Source: JBPRGH01 sp051418055 (GTDB lineage Bacteria; Bacteroidota; Bacteroidia; Cytophagales; Cyclobacteriaceae). Taken from it: a DNA stretch of 64,000 nt. The stretch spans positions 1 to 64,000 of the forward strand of contig JBPRGH010000139.1 in assembly GCA_051418055.1 (NCBI GenBank), given 5' to 3'. Both the position numbers and the translations under genes were made by a program. A model generated the notes under the pieces. That model was not told the DNA's origin. It saw nothing but the letters and a program-made list of their open reading frames with translations, and did no database searches. Position 1 is the first letter of the stretch. Each line of letters opens with the position of its first letter. Shown here piece by piece: positions 32,656 to 42,635 of the stretch.

Positions 32656-33075
32656 ATGATACTGATGATCAGTAAAATATTCGCGTCCATTCTGGCTTTC
32701 TGGATGCTGGCCTCCTCCTCATGGCTGCCCCTGCATATGCATTTTTGTATGGATGAGCTGGCAGAAATCAGTATCCTTAGTGAGACAGAAGTTTGCCCAA
32801 AAGAAAATCAGAAATTTAATTGCCATGAAGTAATTACACAGAAGAACAAAGACTGTTGTGATGACCACACCACTTATTTAAAAAGTGATAATGAACTAAC
32901 CTTTTCGGTTTATAAGCTTTTAGAATTTGCAGCTGATTTTGAAATTATCCTCCCAAAGTTTTTCTTTATAAAAGAAGTATATTCTACTCAATCAGCATAT
33001 TCTTTACACCCCAATCCCCCACCTTTGATTGCGACCGCTCCTGCCCTTTCGTTGTTGCAATCCTTCCTTTTATAG
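32656..33075 (+). CDS. HYC_CC_PP family protein, first copy
   Basis: A 139-residue exported or membrane-attached protein with an N-terminal hydrophobic segment (about 4-24). Motifs are H27-M-H29-F-C31 (the HYC element), a CC pair in KDCCDDH, and a proline-rich PNPPP near the C-terminus. These define the HYC_CC_PP family, small periplasmic proteins regularly found with Bacteroidota copper genes. It lies 119 bp upstream of the CusA-type pump on the same strand and is probably part of the same metal-response unit. Metal binding through its Cys/His residues is likely but not proven. Confidence 0.75.
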   Translation: MILMISKIFASILAFWMLASSSWLPLHMHFCMDELAEISILSETEVCPKENQKFNCHEVITQKNKDCCDDHTTYLKSDNELTFSVYKLLEFAADFEIILPKFFFIKEVYSTQSAYSLHPNPPPLIATAPALSLLQSFLL

Positions 33076-33194
33076 CATCATTTACTTCTGCTCATAAGCA
33101 TCAGCATATATAAAATTTTTTATAGCTGATAAATTACTTATTCCTGAGCAGACAATATTAGATCAATTCTGTTTGATTCATTAATGATGCTTAT

Positions 33195-36100
33195 ATGCTT
33201 AACAAAACGATAAGATTTTTCCTGGAAAATAAACTGGTAACTGTACTGCTTACGGTTGTCTTTGTAATCTGGGGTATTTCCACAGCTCCCTTCAACTGGG
33301 ATATTGACTGGCTTCCACGTGATCCTGTACCGGTAGATGCTATTCCTGATATTGGTGAAAACCAGCAAATCGTTTATACGGAATGGCCGGGTAAATCTCC
33401 TCAGGATATTGATGATCAGATCACCTACCCTCTTACAACTTCGTTATTAGGTGTTCCAGGTGTAAAAACTGTCAGGAGCAGCTCTATTTTCGGCGTTTCC
33501 AGCATCTATATCATATTTGAAGAAGATATAGAATTCTATTGGAGCCGTTCCAGAATTTTAGAAAAATTAAATTCTTTACCTGCCGGAACACTGCCGGAAG
33601 GTGTTCAGCCAGCACTTGGACCTGATGCAACAGCGCTAGGTCAGGTTTTTTGGTACACACTGGAAGGGCGGAATCCGGAAACAGGAGAACCAACCGGCGG
33701 CTGGGATCCCCAGGAGCTTCGCTCCATCCAGGATTTTTACATCAAATATTCTTTGGCTTCGGCAGAAGGAGTTTCTGAAGTCGCCTCTATTGGTGGATTT
33801 GTCAAGGAGTATCAGGTGGAAATAGACCCTATAGCAATGAAAAGTTATGGAGTTAATGTACAGCAGATAATGAAAGCGGTGCAGGAAAGTAATCTGGATG
33901 TTGGCGCGCGTACTATCGAATTTAATAAGGCGGAATATATTGTGAGAGGCCTTGGGTATATTGAAAACCTTAATGACCTTGAAGAAGCAGTTGTAGCTGT
34001 TAATAATAATACCCCAATACGTTTAAAAGAAGTAGCCCGGGTGCAAATGGGACCGGCAACAAGACGTGGAGGATTGGATAAAGGCGGTGCTGAAGCTACA
34101 GGAGCAGTGGTGGTGGCCCGATATGGATCAAATCCTTTGGCAGTAATTAATAATGTAAAGGACAAGATAGAAAATATTGCCCCTGGCTTACCTAGTAAAA
34201 CCTTAAATGATGGCACTATTTCAAAAGTTACCATAGTGCCTTTTTATGATCGCACCGGTCTGATCTACGAAACACTGGGAACATTGGAAGAAGCGCTTAC
34301 ACTGGAAATACTAATAAGTATCCTTGTAGTACTTGTCCTGGTGCTTAACCTTCGTGCATCGATCATAATATCAAGTCTGCTGCCCATTGGTGTTCTTATG
34401 ACCTTTATAGTAATGAGATATGCCGGCGTCGATGCAAATATTGTGGCTCTTTCGGGAATAGCCATTGCAATTGGGGTAATGCTGGATGTAGGCGTGATAT
34501 TTACTGAAAATATAATACGCCATTTGGAGCTGCCGGAAAATAAAGACCGCCCTAAACTGGAAGTGATCTATGAAGGGGCAACAGAAATTGCCTCTGCTGT
34601 AATGACGGCACTTGCTACCACTATTATTAGTTTTATACCTGTTTTTGCGATGACAGGACAAGAAGGGAAGCTTTTTGGCCCATTGGCTTTTACAAAGACT
34701 TTTGCTATTGCAGCGGCCTTATTTATCGGAATAGTTATCATCCCGTCTTTAGCCCATGGCTTATTTTCCCTGAACCTAGGAAAGAAAAGAATACGAAGAA
34801 TATGGAATTTTATCCTTATTTCACTGGGAGTTCTACTACTGTTTTATATGCCCTGGGCCGGTATTATGTTCATTGCTTTAGGTTTGAATAACTTACTGCA
34901 GCCTTACTGGCCAAATAAAAGAAAGCATTATGCTGATTATTTAAATCTTGGAATTGTGCTCGTTGGTGTTCTTTATTTCTTAAATAAAGAATGGCTTCCT
35001 TTAGGAGCGGATAATTCTTTTTTGATCAACCTACTTTTTATTGCAGGAATTATAACAATTGTACTTGGAACATTGGTCTTAATGATAAAGTACTACCAAA
35101 GTATACTTTCCTGGGCGCTTGATAATAAATGGAAGTTCCTATCCCTTCCAATAATCATTTTCCTTTTCGGGCTTCTCACCTGGCAAGGCTTTGAATTTGT
35201 TTTTGGCCCTTTGGCAACAGGGACGGAAAAAGTAGGTTGGAACATTCGTAAAACCGCAGTTTGGTCAACCTTAGAAGAGAAATTTCCCGGTGCCGGAAAA
35301 GAATTTATGCCACCACTGGATGAGGGCTCTTTTCTATTGATGCCCTCAACAATGCCCCATTCCGGCGTAGAAGAAAATATAGAAACTATTCGCCTGCTCG
35401 ATAAGCGGGTAACTGCTATTCCTGAAGTAGACATGACAGTGGGAAAATGGGGACGGGCAGCAACAGCTTTGGATCCTGCTCCGATATCCATGTTTGAAAA
35501 TGTCATAAACTATAAATCCGAATATGTGCTGGACCAGGATGGCCACAGGATCCGGTTTAAAGTTAATGACGAAGGACAGTATGTACTTAATAATGAAGAG
35601 GTTTTCGATCCTGAAACAATGAGACGCGAAGATCTGGATGTTTCCACGCTGATCCCTGATGAGGGTGGTCAATATTTCCGACAGTGGCGTGATCATATTC
35701 AATCACCGGATGATATCTGGGAAGAAATAATTAATGCCACTCATTTACCCGGGATGACCTCAGCGCCTAAGCTTCAACCTATTGCTACACGCCTGATCAT
35801 GTTATCAACAGGTATGAGGGCACCCATGGGATTAAAAGTTTTTGGTCCTGACCTTAAAACAATTGAGCAAGTAGGGCTTCAGTTGGAAAATATTTTAAAG
35901 GAAGTACCAGGAATAAAACCTGCATCTGTTTTTGCTGATCGTGTTGTAGGAAAACCTTATATCGAGCTGGATATTAACCGCAGAGCAATTGCCCGCTACG
36001 GACTTTCAATAGGCGATGTACAGCGGATTATAAACGTAACAATCGGAGGCATGAGCATGACAACAACTGTCGAAGGAAGAGAACGCTATAATGTTCGCTT

Positions 36101-37001
36101 GCGCTATGCCAGGGAGTTCAGAGATAATCCGGAAGACCTAAATGATATCCTGATCCCAACACCAACCGGCGTGCAGGTACCTTTAGGTGAGCTGGCTGAG
36201 GTAACTTACGTTAAGGGACCTCAGATGATAAAAAGCGAAGATACTTACCTCCTGTCTTATGTAATATTTGATAAAGAAGCAGAGTATGCCGAAGTAGATG
36301 TAGTAGAAAACGCTCAGAAGGTATTAATATCAAAAATCGCTGCAGGAGAATTTGAAGTACCGCCGGGAGTCAGCTATGAATTTGCAGGCAATTACCAAAA
36401 TCAAATAAGAGCGGCTAAAACTTTATCAATTGTAATCCCGGTAAGCTTACTTGCTATCTTATTACTCTTATACTTTCAGTTTGGTAATATTCAAACAACA
36501 CTCATGACTTTTCTGGGAGTATTTGTCGCACTTTCCGGTGGCTTTATACTGCTCTGGCTTTATAATCAGCCCTGGTTCCTTGACTTTACTCTCTTCGGAG
36601 AAAATATGAGGGATGTATTTCAGATAGGGCCTGTTAATTTAAGTGTGGCTGTATGGGTTGGTTTTATTGCTTTATTCGGTGTAGCTACTGATGATGGTGT
36701 ATTAATGGGTACTTATTTGAAACAAGTATTTGAAAAAGAAGACACAACAGATAAAGCATCTATACGTCGGGCTGTAGTTATAGCAGGAAGTAAGCGGGTA
36801 AGGCCTGCTGCAATGACAACAGCCACTACGCTTATTGCTCTACTGCCTATTCTTACATCAACTGGTAAAGGGGCAGATATAATGATACCAATGGCCATTC
36901 CTACTTTCGGAGGAATGCTGATCCAGACTATTACGATGTTTATTGTACCTGTACTTTTCAGTATGTGGCAGGAAAAGAAATGGTCTAAACCCAAAGAATA
37001 A
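33195..37001 (+). CDS. cusA: CusA/CzcA-type heavy-metal RND efflux pump
   Basis: A 1,268-residue inner-membrane RND transporter, about 200 residues longer than E. coli CusA because of inserts in the membrane-proximal loops. The N-terminus WLPRDPVPVDAIPDIGENQQIVYTEWPG and the Met/acid-rich channel landmarks (PGMTSAPKLQPIATRLIMLSTGMRAPMGLKVFG) are those of the heavy-metal subfamily. Twelve membrane spans are apparent, with the DxGVI/ATDDG segments in the proton relay. It exports a transition metal (Cu+/Ag+ or Zn/Co/Cd) across the envelope. It is followed by its outer-membrane and adaptor partners, so this is a complete efflux operon. Confidence 0.9.
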   Translation: MLNKTIRFFLENKLVTVLLTVVFVIWGISTAPFNWDIDWLPRDPVPVDAIPDIGENQQIVYTEWPGKSPQDIDDQITYPLTTSLLGVPGVKTVRSSSIFGVSSIYIIFEEDIEFYWSRSRILEKLNSLPAGTLPEGVQPALGPDATALGQVFWYTLEGRNPETGEPTGGWDPQELRSIQDFYIKYSLASAEGVSEVASIGGFVKEYQVEIDPIAMKSYGVNVQQIMKAVQESNLDVGARTIEFNKAEYIVRGLGYIENLNDLEEAVVAVNNNTPIRLKEVARVQMGPATRRGGLDKGGAEATGAVVVARYGSNPLAVINNVKDKIENIAPGLPSKTLNDGTISKVTIVPFYDRTGLIYETLGTLEEALTLEILISILVVLVLVLNLRASIIISSLLPIGVLMTFIVMRYAGVDANIVALSGIAIAIGVMLDVGVIFTENIIRHLELPENKDRPKLEVIYEGATEIASAVMTALATTIISFIPVFAMTGQEGKLFGPLAFTKTFAIAAALFIGIVIIPSLAHGLFSLNLGKKRIRRIWNFILISLGVLLLFYMPWAGIMFIALGLNNLLQPYWPNKRKHYADYLNLGIVLVGVLYFLNKEWLPLGADNSFLINLLFIAGIITIVLGTLVLMIKYYQSILSWALDNKWKFLSLPIIIFLFGLLTWQGFEFVFGPLATGTEKVGWNIRKTAVWSTLEEKFPGAGKEFMPPLDEGSFLLMPSTMPHSGVEENIETIRLLDKRVTAIPEVDMTVGKWGRAATALDPAPISMFENVINYKSEYVLDQDGHRIRFKVNDEGQYVLNNEEVFDPETMRREDLDVSTLIPDEGGQYFRQWRDHIQSPDDIWEEIINATHLPGMTSAPKLQPIATRLIMLSTGMRAPMGLKVFGPDLKTIEQVGLQLENILKEVPGIKPASVFADRVVGKPYIELDINRRAIARYGLSIGDVQRIINVTIGGMSMTTTVEGRERYNVRLRYAREFRDNPEDLNDILIPTPTGVQVPLGELAEVTYVKGPQMIKSEDTYLLSYVIFDKEAEYAEVDVVENAQKVLISKIAAGEFEVPPGVSYEFAGNYQNQIRAAKTLSIVIPVSLLAILLLLYFQFGNIQTTLMTFLGVFVALSGGFILLWLYNQPWFLDFTLFGENMRDVFQIGPVNLSVAVWVGFIALFGVATDDGVLMGTYLKQVFEKEDTTDKASIRRAVVIAGSKRVRPAAMTTATTLIALLPILTSTGKGADIMIPMAIPTFGGMLIQTITMFIVPVLFSMWQEKKWSKPKE

Positions 37002-37008
37002 AAAAGAT

Positions 37009-38283
37009 ATGAAAAATCAGAAATACAAAATCCTCATATGGATATTCTTCACAGGTTTATCAATCTGTCCTTCTTCTATGCAGGCGCAGGGAGAAAAGCG
37101 TGGTGATAATTATTTAAATGAGTATCTAATAATTGCTGCTGAGAATAATCCGCAGTTGAAAGCACTATTTAATGAATATCTAGCTGCTTTGGAGAAAGTC
37201 ACCCAGGAAGGCACACTGACTGATCCTCAGCTTAGCTTTGGGTATTTCATTCAACCTGTAGAAACCCGTGTGGGGCCACAAAGGGCTACCGCTTCTATTA
37301 GTCAGATGTTTCCATGGTTTGGAACTTTAGAGGCACAGGAACAGGCAGCAGCACAAAGGGCAAAAGCAAAACTGGAGGCATTTAATGATGCAAAGCTTGA
37401 GCTTTATAAAGAAGTAAAAACCACTTATAATGAGCTTTATTTTATCAATATAGCTGAAAAAATAACAGAAGAGAACCTGAGGTTATTAAGATCATTTAAA
37501 GGTATTGCTGAAGCATCTTTTGAAAGTGGCAGAGCGGGGTTTTCTTCAGTTTTACAAGTGGAGATGGAACAGGAAGAATTGCAAAGCAGATTGGGATATC
37601 TGGAGGATAGTAAAGAACCATTAGTATCAGAGCTTGAACAACTTTTAAATATTGAGCTGAAGGGACCGGTAAATTATCCGGATACACTTTGGGAAGAGCA
37701 ACTTATATTGGATAAAGAAGTATTGTACGATAGCATTCTCATTAAAAACCCACGTCTAGAACAGCTGGAACATGAAGCAAAAGCTTATGAGGAACAGCTG
37801 GAGGTGGCAAGAAAGATGGGAATGCCTGCATTTACTCTCGGAATGTCCTATACTAACATCTCATCTCGATCAGATATGGAAATTCCCGATAACGGAAAAG
37901 ATGCTTTTATTTTTCCTCAACTGGGCGTCCGTCTGCCAATTTATCGTAAAAAATATAAAGCCATGCAAAATGAGGCTGTTTTGCAGGAAGAGGCAATTGA
38001 GTTTAAAAAGGAAAATCTGGAAAACCAGCTGTTAACCAGGTTAGACATACTTTATCGCGATTATCTTGACGCACGAAGAAAAATTAAGCTCTATCAAAAG
38101 CTTACAAGATTAGCACAGCAATCTCTGGACCTGTTACAAACGGAAATTTCAACAGGCCAAAATGATCTTTTTGAAATGATCCGAATGGAAAGGCAGTTGC
38201 TAAATTATCGCCTTGAGCTGGAAAAAGCCAGAATACAAAAAAATACAAGCGTTTATGAGATCAACTATTTAATGGGTAAATAA
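37009..38283 (+). CDS. cusC: TolC family outer-membrane efflux channel (CusC/CzcC type)
   Basis: A 424-residue protein from the ATG at 37009, 7 bp after the pump stop; upstream in-frame starts lie inside the pump gene and are unlikely. A signal peptide (KILIWIFFTGLSICPSSMQAQG) precedes two repeats of alpha-helical barrel and beta strands. Conserved patterns include QMFPWFGTLEAQEQAA and QLGVRLPIYRKKYKAMQNEAVLQE. It forms the outer-membrane channel for the CusA-type pump. It is one base from the next gene (CusB), showing a tight operon. Confidence 0.88.
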   Translation: MKNQKYKILIWIFFTGLSICPSSMQAQGEKRGDNYLNEYLIIAAENNPQLKALFNEYLAALEKVTQEGTLTDPQLSFGYFIQPVETRVGPQRATASISQMFPWFGTLEAQEQAAAQRAKAKLEAFNDAKLELYKEVKTTYNELYFINIAEKITEENLRLLRSFKGIAEASFESGRAGFSSVLQVEMEQEELQSRLGYLEDSKEPLVSELEQLLNIELKGPVNYPDTLWEEQLILDKEVLYDSILIKNPRLEQLEHEAKAYEEQLEVARKMGMPAFTLGMSYTNISSRSDMEIPDNGKDAFIFPQLGVRLPIYRKKYKAMQNEAVLQEEAIEFKKENLENQLLTRLDILYRDYLDARRKIKLYQKLTRLAQQSLDLLQTEISTGQNDLFEMIRMERQLLNYRLELEKARIQKNTSVYEINYLMGK

Positions 38284-38284
38284 A

Positions 38285-40108
38285 ATGAAGGATATAGATA
38301 GAAAAATTTTATATGTTGGCCTTAGCTTTTTAATTGTGGGGCTTTTCTTTGGCTGGTTATTTTTTGGAGGAACACCAGGGCCTGAAAGTGCAGACAGGGA
38401 AACCACTGAGGCTTTTCATGAACATGGCGAGGGAAATGTTGAGGTATGGACCTGCTCAATGCATCCGCAAATACGGCAAGATGCACCGGGAGCATGCCCG
38501 ATCTGCGGAATGGATTTAATACCTATTGCTACAGGAAAGGAAACTGTCGGAAGTGATGAGGTCCAGATGACAGAAACAGCAATGAAATTAGCCGATATAC
38601 AAACGGTGATTGTTACACGATCAGTTCCTACAAAAGAGATTTACATGCCGGGAAAAGTGCAGGCTGATGAAAGAAGAACAGCAGCGGTTACTGCACGATT
38701 TCCAGGACGTATTGAGCGCCTGTATGTTAATTTTACAGGACAGGAGGTGCAAAAAGGAGAAAGATTAGCATCAATTTATTCTCCGGAACTGGTACAGGCA
38801 CAAAAAGAACTTTTGGAAGCTGTAAAATTAAGAGAGACGAACCCATCTTTTTATGAAGCTGTAGTAAACAAGCTTGAACTGTGGAATTTAACAGATGCAC
38901 AAATTAATAATATTATAGAAAGTGGCGAGATAAAATACAATTTTGATATTTACTCCAATCAATCAGGAACAGTAGTTAGCAAAAATGTTAACGAAGGAGA
39001 TTATGTAAATGAAGGGCAAACTTTATTTAATGTAGCTAATCTGGGCCGAGTGTGGGTGCTTTTTGATGCATATGAAAATGATCTGCCGTGGATAAATAAG
39101 GGTGATGAAATCAAATTCACAGTCCCTTCTCTGCCAGGAGAAGTTTTTACCAGTGAAGTAACATTTATTGACCCTGTAATTAACCCTCAGACAAGAGTGG
39201 CTTCGGTACGTACTGAAGTCAGCAATCCGAAGAGAAAGCTTAAGCCGGGAATGTTTGCAGAGGGAATTTTGCAAAGCCGTTTGGAAGGCGCTGAAAACAT
39301 GCTGACAGTACCTAAATCATCTGTATTGTGGACTGGTAAACAATCAGTTGTATATGTGAAAGATCCGGCTTTCGAACAACCCACCTTTGAATATCGTGAA
39401 GTTGTACTGGGACCTGAAGCTGGTAATTTTTATGTGATAGCTGAAGGGTTAAATGAGGGTGAAGAGATTGTGGCAAATGGTGTGTTTAAAATTGATGCTG
39501 CTGCCCAGCTGGAAGGAAAAAGAAGCATGATGAATCCTGACGCTACCGAACCTCCTATGCCTCCTATGCCTGGTATGGATATGTCGGGTGGTCAGGTTCA
39601 AATAGAGACTGAGGAATTTGTCGAGGGTGATGTTATAGATCTAAGCGGCCAAATACCTGCCATTTTCAAAAGTCAACTAAACAATGTTATAAATGCTTAT
39701 CTTGAATTAAAAGAAGCATTAGTAGAAAGTAACTATAATAAAGCAGCCACATCAAGTTCAGAGCTATTAAATGCTTTGCAAAAGCTGGATGGGAATTCTT
39801 TGAGAGGAGAAGCCAAAGCTTTTTGGAATGAAAAAAGAAGTTTTTTATTTGAGCATGCAAAACTTTCCAAAGAAGCTGATACATTGGAAGGTAAGCGTGA
39901 AAACTTTGTGTACCTTTCTCAGCCTCTGATTAAAATTGTTGAAGCTTTTGGTACTAATAAGAAGCTTTATGTAGATTATTGTCCAATGGCTAATAACAAT
40001 AATGGGGCTTATTGGCTTAGTGAATCAGAGAAAATCCGCAATCCTTTTATGCCGGAGACAATGCTTGGCTGCGGCGAAGTAAAGGATGTTATAAATAAAA
40101 AAGAATAA
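38285..40108 (+). CDS. cusB: CusB-type periplasmic adaptor with heavy-metal-binding and DUF3347 domains
   Basis: A 607-residue adaptor. A single N-terminal helix (10-29) anchors it to the membrane. A heavy-metal-binding domain follows with C57 in VWTCSMHP and C71/C74 in CPICGMDL. The adaptor core (lipoyl, barrel-sandwich and beta-barrel domains) runs from about 110 to 400. A C-terminal DUF3347 domain from about 455 ends in YCPMANNNNGAYWLSESEKIRNPFM...GCGEV. Most CusB proteins lack this last domain. It is also present in the free lipoprotein encoded next. Cys/Met clustering suggests it hands metal to the pump. Confidence 0.9.
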   Translation: MKDIDRKILYVGLSFLIVGLFFGWLFFGGTPGPESADRETTEAFHEHGEGNVEVWTCSMHPQIRQDAPGACPICGMDLIPIATGKETVGSDEVQMTETAMKLADIQTVIVTRSVPTKEIYMPGKVQADERRTAAVTARFPGRIERLYVNFTGQEVQKGERLASIYSPELVQAQKELLEAVKLRETNPSFYEAVVNKLELWNLTDAQINNIIESGEIKYNFDIYSNQSGTVVSKNVNEGDYVNEGQTLFNVANLGRVWVLFDAYENDLPWINKGDEIKFTVPSLPGEVFTSEVTFIDPVINPQTRVASVRTEVSNPKRKLKPGMFAEGILQSRLEGAENMLTVPKSSVLWTGKQSVVYVKDPAFEQPTFEYREVVLGPEAGNFYVIAEGLNEGEEIVANGVFKIDAAAQLEGKRSMMNPDATEPPMPPMPGMDMSGGQVQIETEEFVEGDVIDLSGQIPAIFKSQLNNVINAYLELKEALVESNYNKAATSSSELLNALQKLDGNSLRGEAKAFWNEKRSFLFEHAKLSKEADTLEGKRENFVYLSQPLIKIVEAFGTNKKLYVDYCPMANNNNGAYWLSESEKIRNPFMPETMLGCGEVKDVINKKE

Positions 40109-40130
40109 AATAATCTAAAATATATCAAAA

Positions 40131-40700
40131 ATGAAAATATGTAATTTTAATTGGACATCAATGATAGCAGCTATTATACTGTCCACTTTCTTTATTTCTT
40201 GTGATACAAAGCAACAGGAAACTACTGAAGAGACAGAAGAAATGGAACATATGGAACATATGGACAGTGATCAGCAACAAACTGCTGCTGTTGATACTCA
40301 AGGAGAACCAGAATTCATTGTTAATTATATGAATATGAAAAATGCCATGGTTAATGATAACTATGAGCAAGCGAAAGAAGCCGCCTCTAAAATGGAAAAT
40401 TCCCTGAAACAAAGCCAATTAAATGAAGAGCAACGTAACAACCTGATGGAATTAAGCAAACAATTTTCAGAGGCTGAAAATATTGAAAACCAACGTCTTC
40501 ATTTTACTGAGCTATCACATGAGGTTTATAAAGTGGTGCAGGAAAATGATGTAACTGATAAAACTTTATACTGGGCCTATTGTCCAATGGCACTTGATAA
40601 TGGAGGCGGACACTGGCTGAGCTATGAAAAAGAAATTCAAAATCCTTTTATGGGCCAGCGTATGCCGAAATGTGGTTCCGTGAAAGAAACTATAAATTAG
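40131..40700 (+). CDS. DUF3347 lipoprotein, stand-alone copy
   Basis: A 189-residue lipoprotein (lipobox ISC, C24). A Met/His-rich linker (MEHMEHMDSDQQQ) precedes a helical DUF3347 domain ending in YWAYCPMALDNGGGHWLSYEKEIQNPFMGQRMPKCG. The ending is nearly identical in pattern to the domain fused at the end of CusB just upstream (YCPMA...GxxWLS...I-NPFM...M-CG), so these look like products of one duplication. The Met-rich linker and conserved C/M/H residues suggest metal buffering in the periplasm. It lies 22 bp after CusB in the same operon. Confidence 0.8.
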   Translation: MKICNFNWTSMIAAIILSTFFISCDTKQQETTEETEEMEHMEHMDSDQQQTAAVDTQGEPEFIVNYMNMKNAMVNDNYEQAKEAASKMENSLKQSQLNEEQRNNLMELSKQFSEAENIENQRLHFTELSHEVYKVVQENDVTDKTLYWAYCPMALDNGGGHWLSYEKEIQNPFMGQRMPKCGSVKETIN

Positions 40701-40772
40701 AAGTTAATAAACACCATAAGTTAATAAACACCATAAAAGAATGATGGTATAGCAATTGAAATTTAATGCATT

Positions 40773-40886
40773 ATGGGTGGAATGGGCATGGGACTGGCGT
40801 GGCTCTGGGCAATACTAGGAGCGGTTTTATTAATAGTATTATTAATATGGGCGTTGAAGCAGGTTAGAAAAAACAAAAAGCGTTAA
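40773..40886 (+). CDS. 37-residue single-span membrane peptide
   Basis: A short frame: a Gly/Met-rich start (MGGMGMGLAW), one hydrophobic helix (LWAILGAVLLIVLLIWAL) and a basic tail (KQVRKNKKR). Similar tiny proteins close Bacteroidota metal-efflux operons. It follows the DUF3347 lipoprotein by 72 bp on the same strand. Its size means a chance frame cannot be excluded, but the helix plus positive-inside tail argue that it is real. Confidence 0.55.
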   Translation: MGGMGMGLAWLWAILGAVLLIVLLIWALKQVRKNKKR

Positions 40887-40931
40887 TCAACTGATCTTCT
40901 ATTATCTTGCTCCTTCGCAAAGACTGTAAAA

Positions 40932-42635
40932 TTAAAAACCAGCAGCAGCATCGTCACCGCGTGGGTCAGCACCACCCTGAAGCCGGCCATCGGGCAACAC
41001 CACAATAGCTTCTGCCCTACCAATGCCACCTTTTATTTTAGGTGCTATTTTATGTCCTTTCAGCCATAATTTTAAACCTGTCCCTGCACCAAGAGCACCA
41101 GGTTCTGATAAAACCCAGTCCGGTTTCCACTGATGATGAAACCGTTTTGCACTGATTGCTTCCTGTGCTGAAAAATCAAAAACCGTTACATTCAATATTA
41201 TCTGGTAAACTGTGGTAATGATAGTGGAACCGCCCATGCTGCCAACCACCATAAGCAATTCACCATCTTTTTCCAAAATAGTCGGTGTCATAGAGCTCAG
41301 CATACGCTTTCCGGGTTCAATGGCATTTGCTTCGCCTCCAATTAATCCATATTGATTAGGGTAACCAGGTTTAATACTAAAGTCATTCATTTGATTGTTA
41401 AGAAAAAATCCTGCACCATCTACAAATACTTTAGAACCAAAGGTGCTGTTAAGAGTAGTTGTTGCTGAAATGGCATTACCCATTGGATCTACTATTGAAT
41501 AATGAGTTGTACTAGGACCTTCGTATGGGTATGGGTTTCCTGCCGAAATATCATCACTGTCTGAAGCCCATGAGTTAGAATAATTGCCCATCCTTTGGAG
41601 AATATAATCTTCATCTAATAAACCCTCCACAGGAACGTCATAATACGCAGGATCGCCAAGATATTTTGCCCGGTCAGCATAAACTCTTCTCTCGGCTTCG
41701 ATCATCAAATGAGCAGTTTTGGCCGTGCGCCAGCCCCATTCGTACAAAGGGTATTCTTCTGTAATATTTAATAATTGAATTAAAGCAATCCCTCCACTGG
41801 ATGGTGGTGGCATGGAAATGATCCGGTATTCTTTAAAATTGCCTGTAACAGGTTCACGCCAGATGGCATTATAACCTTCCAGATCTTCTTTTGTAATCAT
41901 TCCTCCTCCTCTTTCCATTTCAGCAACAATGAGATCAGCAGTAATTCCTTTATAAAAACCTGCAGCTTTATGGTCTCTGATGCGCTCTAAAGTAGCAGCT
42001 AATGTTGGGATCTTGATTATCTCACCTTTTTCCCATTCATCTTCCCGGACAAATAAAGGTTCATGTGTATTAAATTTTATAAACTGAAGACGATAGTCAT
42101 TTAACTTTTCAGCTTCTTTTTCAGTTAAAGGAAAGCCATCTGATGCAAGGTCTATTGCCGGCTGAACAAGAGCTTTCCAAGGCATTGAGCCATATTTTTC
42201 ATGGAGCTTCACCATTCCGTCAACAGTGCCTGGTACGCCCGCGGCTAAATGCCCATCCTGGCTAAGCCCTTCTATCACTTCACCATGCTCATCAAGATAC
42301 ATATTTCGATCAGCAGCAGCCGGTGCTTCTTCACGATAATCAAGGGCATCCGTACTTCCATCATTTTGCCTCAGGACAATAAATCCGCCGCCTCCGATAT
42401 TCCCTGCATCCGGATAAACAACGGCAAGGGCAAATTCTACTGCTACGGCTGCATCCGCTGCATTTCCACCTTGCCTCATGATCTCCACTCCTACCTTTGA
42501 TGCAAGCGGATGGGCAGATACCACCATAGCCTGATCGCTTACCAGCCCATTAGCCTCATTTTCATTTGAAATTGTATGGGTGCAGCTTAAGGTTAATAAA
42601 AGGATAAATAGGTAAGTAAATGCTTTACTCATCAA
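40932..42635 (-). CDS. ggt: Gamma-glutamyltransferase
   Basis: A 567-residue lipoprotein (lipobox TLSC, C18). The precursor self-cleaves before T376 in PSTTHYSIVD, giving the catalytic Thr of the small subunit. Other landmarks: AMVVSAHPLASKVGVEIMRQGGNAADAAVAV, PDAGNIGGGGF and RMLSSMTPTI. It transfers or hydrolyses gamma-glutamyl groups such as those of glutathione outside the cytoplasm. It ends in QGGADPRGDDAAAGF. It is convergent with the metal efflux operon and divergent from the permease gene. Glutathione breakdown could link it to metal stress but nothing in the sequence proves this. Confidence 0.92.
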   Translation of the reverse strand: MMSKAFTYLFILLLTLSCTHTISNENEANGLVSDQAMVVSAHPLASKVGVEIMRQGGNAADAAVAVEFALAVVYPDAGNIGGGGFIVLRQNDGSTDALDYREEAPAAADRNMYLDEHGEVIEGLSQDGHLAAGVPGTVDGMVKLHEKYGSMPWKALVQPAIDLASDGFPLTEKEAEKLNDYRLQFIKFNTHEPLFVREDEWEKGEIIKIPTLAATLERIRDHKAAGFYKGITADLIVAEMERGGGMITKEDLEGYNAIWREPVTGNFKEYRIISMPPPSSGGIALIQLLNITEEYPLYEWGWRTAKTAHLMIEAERRVYADRAKYLGDPAYYDVPVEGLLDEDYILQRMGNYSNSWASDSDDISAGNPYPYEGPSTTHYSIVDPMGNAISATTTLNSTFGSKVFVDGAGFFLNNQMNDFSIKPGYPNQYGLIGGEANAIEPGKRMLSSMTPTILEKDGELLMVVGSMGGSTIITTVYQIILNVTVFDFSAQEAISAKRFHHQWKPDWVLSEPGALGAGTGLKLWLKGHKIAPKIKGGIGRAEAIVVLPDGRLQGGADPRGDDAAAGF

